A stretch of 64,000 bases of DNA from Streptomyces radicis. GTDB taxonomy: Bacteria; Actinomycetota; Actinomycetes; Streptomycetales; Streptomycetaceae. The notes beneath the pieces were generated by a model, which was not told the origin of the DNA, ran no database searches, and was given only the letters and a program-made list of their open reading frames with translations. Position 1 is the stretch's first letter; each line of letters opens with the position of its first letter. Shown here piece by piece: positions 62,917-64,000 of the stretch. Location: contig NZ_RBDY01000002.1 of assembly GCF_003626575.1 (NCBI RefSeq), positions 496,001 to 560,000 on the forward strand, written 5' to 3'. A program made the translations under genes and the position numbers.

Positions 62917-64000
62917 TCACACCACGACGACCCTGGGGTAGCGGTGGATCAGGTCGCCCGCGCGGTCCCGGGCGTCGGTTCCCCGGACCAGGGCCAGCTT
63001 GCCGCGCGACTGGTGCAGGCCCCAGTCGCCCGCGTCGTCGCGGTAGAAGGCATAGGCTGCACGGAACTCCTCGGGCGTGCCGATCACGGTGTCGGCCAGA
63101 TACGCCTCCGCCAGCTGTTCGCGCGTCGGCTCGGGGACAAGACGGGCCACGGTGCCCTGGGTCAGCCGGGCCAGGGTGACGGCGTCGGCGCGGTAGGCGT
63201 CGGCCCCGGCCGCGTCGGCGCACATCACGTGCACGCCGCCCCCGGGGTTGGGCCGCCCGGCCGAGGAGCGCGCGCCGGTCGCGTAGAGCTGGACGACCAG
63301 CAGCGACGCCAGCCGCTTGGCGGGGTCGTCGAGCGCCCGAAGGAGGTCGGTCTCCCCGTGGGCGCACTGGATCGCCGCCAGCAGCGTCGTGTCGTCGGCC
63401 TGGACGTCGAGCGAGCGACGGGCGAACTCCGCGGTGAGCGCGATCATCTCGGCCCGCGTCCGCTTCTCGAAGTCCGACGCCCGGGGGAGCTGGGCCTCCT
63501 CGGTGTAGAGGACGCGCGCGGCGCCCAGCCGCACGGCACCCGCGGCGATCAGCGAGGGCAGGGGGTTGGCGCGCCCGAGCGCGCGCGGGTCGGCGGAGGT
63601 GGTCACCGCGATGGTCAGCCACTCGCGCACGTCGAGCACCTTCCGGATCTCGGGCGTGGGCGCGGGCACCGACCAGCTGTGCGCGACGCTCCCCTCATGG
63701 GTGATCCGCACCGAGATCCGGTCGTCGGCGACCACCAGGGCCAGCGACGGCACGACGAACACCCCGTCCATCAGGTCCGTGCCGAGACCGTACGCCGCGT
63801 AACGTTCGAGCGTCGCCACCCGCCAACGCCCGTTCTTCCGGCGGAGGATGGCCACCTCGCAGGAGGGGTTGACCACCATGACAGGGGTGTTCCCCGTCGG
63901 CAGGACGGACAGGGTCGCGCGCCAGGTGGCATGGGGGAAGCCGGGCAGCGTGGGCCGGTCACCGGGACCGACCTCCGCCCACGACGGCGCACGGCAGCGC
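62917..64000 (-). CDS. Unknown soluble protein, 5' end outside the window
   Basis: The first convincing ATG in the frame is at 63879, but the same frame continues upstream to the window edge with protein-like sequence (APSWAEVGPGDRPTLPGFPH) and no stop. The gene therefore starts beyond 64000. The visible 361 residues contain WRVATLERYAAYGLGTDLMD near the start and YAFYRDDAGDWGLHQSRGKL near the end. No membrane helix or signal is visible in this part. I do not recognise the family. It could belong to a larger locus to the right. Confidence 0.72.
   Translation of the reverse strand, partial: RCRAPSWAEVGPGDRPTLPGFPHATWRATLSVLPTGNTPVMVVNPSCEVAILRRKNGRWRVATLERYAAYGLGTDLMDGVFVVPSLALVVADDRISVRITHEGSVAHSWSVPAPTPEIRKVLDVREWLTIAVTTSADPRALGRANPLPSLIAAGAVRLGAARVLYTEEAQLPRASDFEKRTRAEMIALTAEFARRSLDVQADDTTLLAAIQCAHGETDLLRALDDPAKRLASLLVVQLYATGARSSAGRPNPGGGVHVMCADAAGADAYRADAVTLARLTQGTVARLVPEPTREQLAEAYLADTVIGTPEEFRAAYAFYRDDAGDWGLHQSRGKLALVRGTDARDRAGDLIHRYPRVVVV

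Overview
The window is a very GC-rich actinobacterial chromosome segment, almost certainly from Streptomyces or a close relative. The evidence is strong G/C at third codon positions, frequent GTG and TTG starts, the neighbouring sigma genes sigF and sigN beside tadA and upp, a two-domain geosmin synthase, a Streptomyces-type subtilisin inhibitor and many secreted proteins. There is no integrase, transposase, phage gene or CRISPR array. Most of it looks like core chromosome; the accessory-looking parts are about 40.7-46 kb and 51-60 kb.

Region 1 (0-12 kb): a lipoprotein peptidyl-prolyl isomerase, two overlapping CNNM/CBS membrane proteins, an aminopeptidase P, a GAF-SpoIIE phosphatase divergent from a Prim-Pol-like protein, a SEC-C protein, an anti-sigma-type ATPase, a glycerophosphodiesterase and a membrane-anchored HtrA protease. 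Region 2 (12-23 kb): tRNA-Ser(TGA), an F420-type oxidoreductase, a sigma-like gene with an acidic partner, secreted proteins, a SigE-family sigma factor, an acyl-CoA synthetase, a large PAS / degenerate kinase / receiver protein, a subtilisin inhibitor, tRNA-Ser(GCT) and tRNA-Arg(ACG).

Region 3 (23-38 kb): small conserved proteins, a GT87-PAP2 fusion, an internally deleted phosphotransferase remnant, a base-excision repair protein overlapping an F420-dependent oxidoreductase, a Rieske lipoprotein divergent from a membrane protein / ECF sigma / zinc anti-sigma operon, a GH16 glucanase, then sigN, sigF, tRNA-Ser(CGA), tadA and its partner, upp, a LytR_C protein and a VapB-like protein. Region 4 (38-51 kb): an M28 peptidase, an AEC transporter, and a tight three-gene operon (DUF98-type chorismate lyase, PobA-type flavin hydroxylase, UbiA prenyltransferase). 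The operon lies beside a MurR/RpiR regulator, an aminotransferase with a probable leaderless promoter, and a photolyase. Then come a glycine-tailed unknown protein, an XRE-TPR regulator and a GRDP-like/GNAT pair.

Region 5 (51-64 kb): a secreted PL11 rhamnogalacturonan lyase, small secreted proteins, a DinB protein, an RsrR-like Rrf2 regulator divergent from an NmrA-like protein over two palindromic operators, a short decay zone (a deleted oxidoreductase, a frameshifted Tat-secreted protein, a truncated XRE gene), an SDR with a near-perfect orphan operator, geosmin synthase, a secreted protein, and a gene that runs off the right edge.

The strongest leads are the chorismate lyase/hydroxylase/prenyltransferase operon, which looks like a compact prenylated hydroxybenzoate pathway; the RsrR-type switch, whose predicted iron-sulfur ligands are all present; and the 1130-residue PAS protein, whose kinase and receiver signatures are degenerate.
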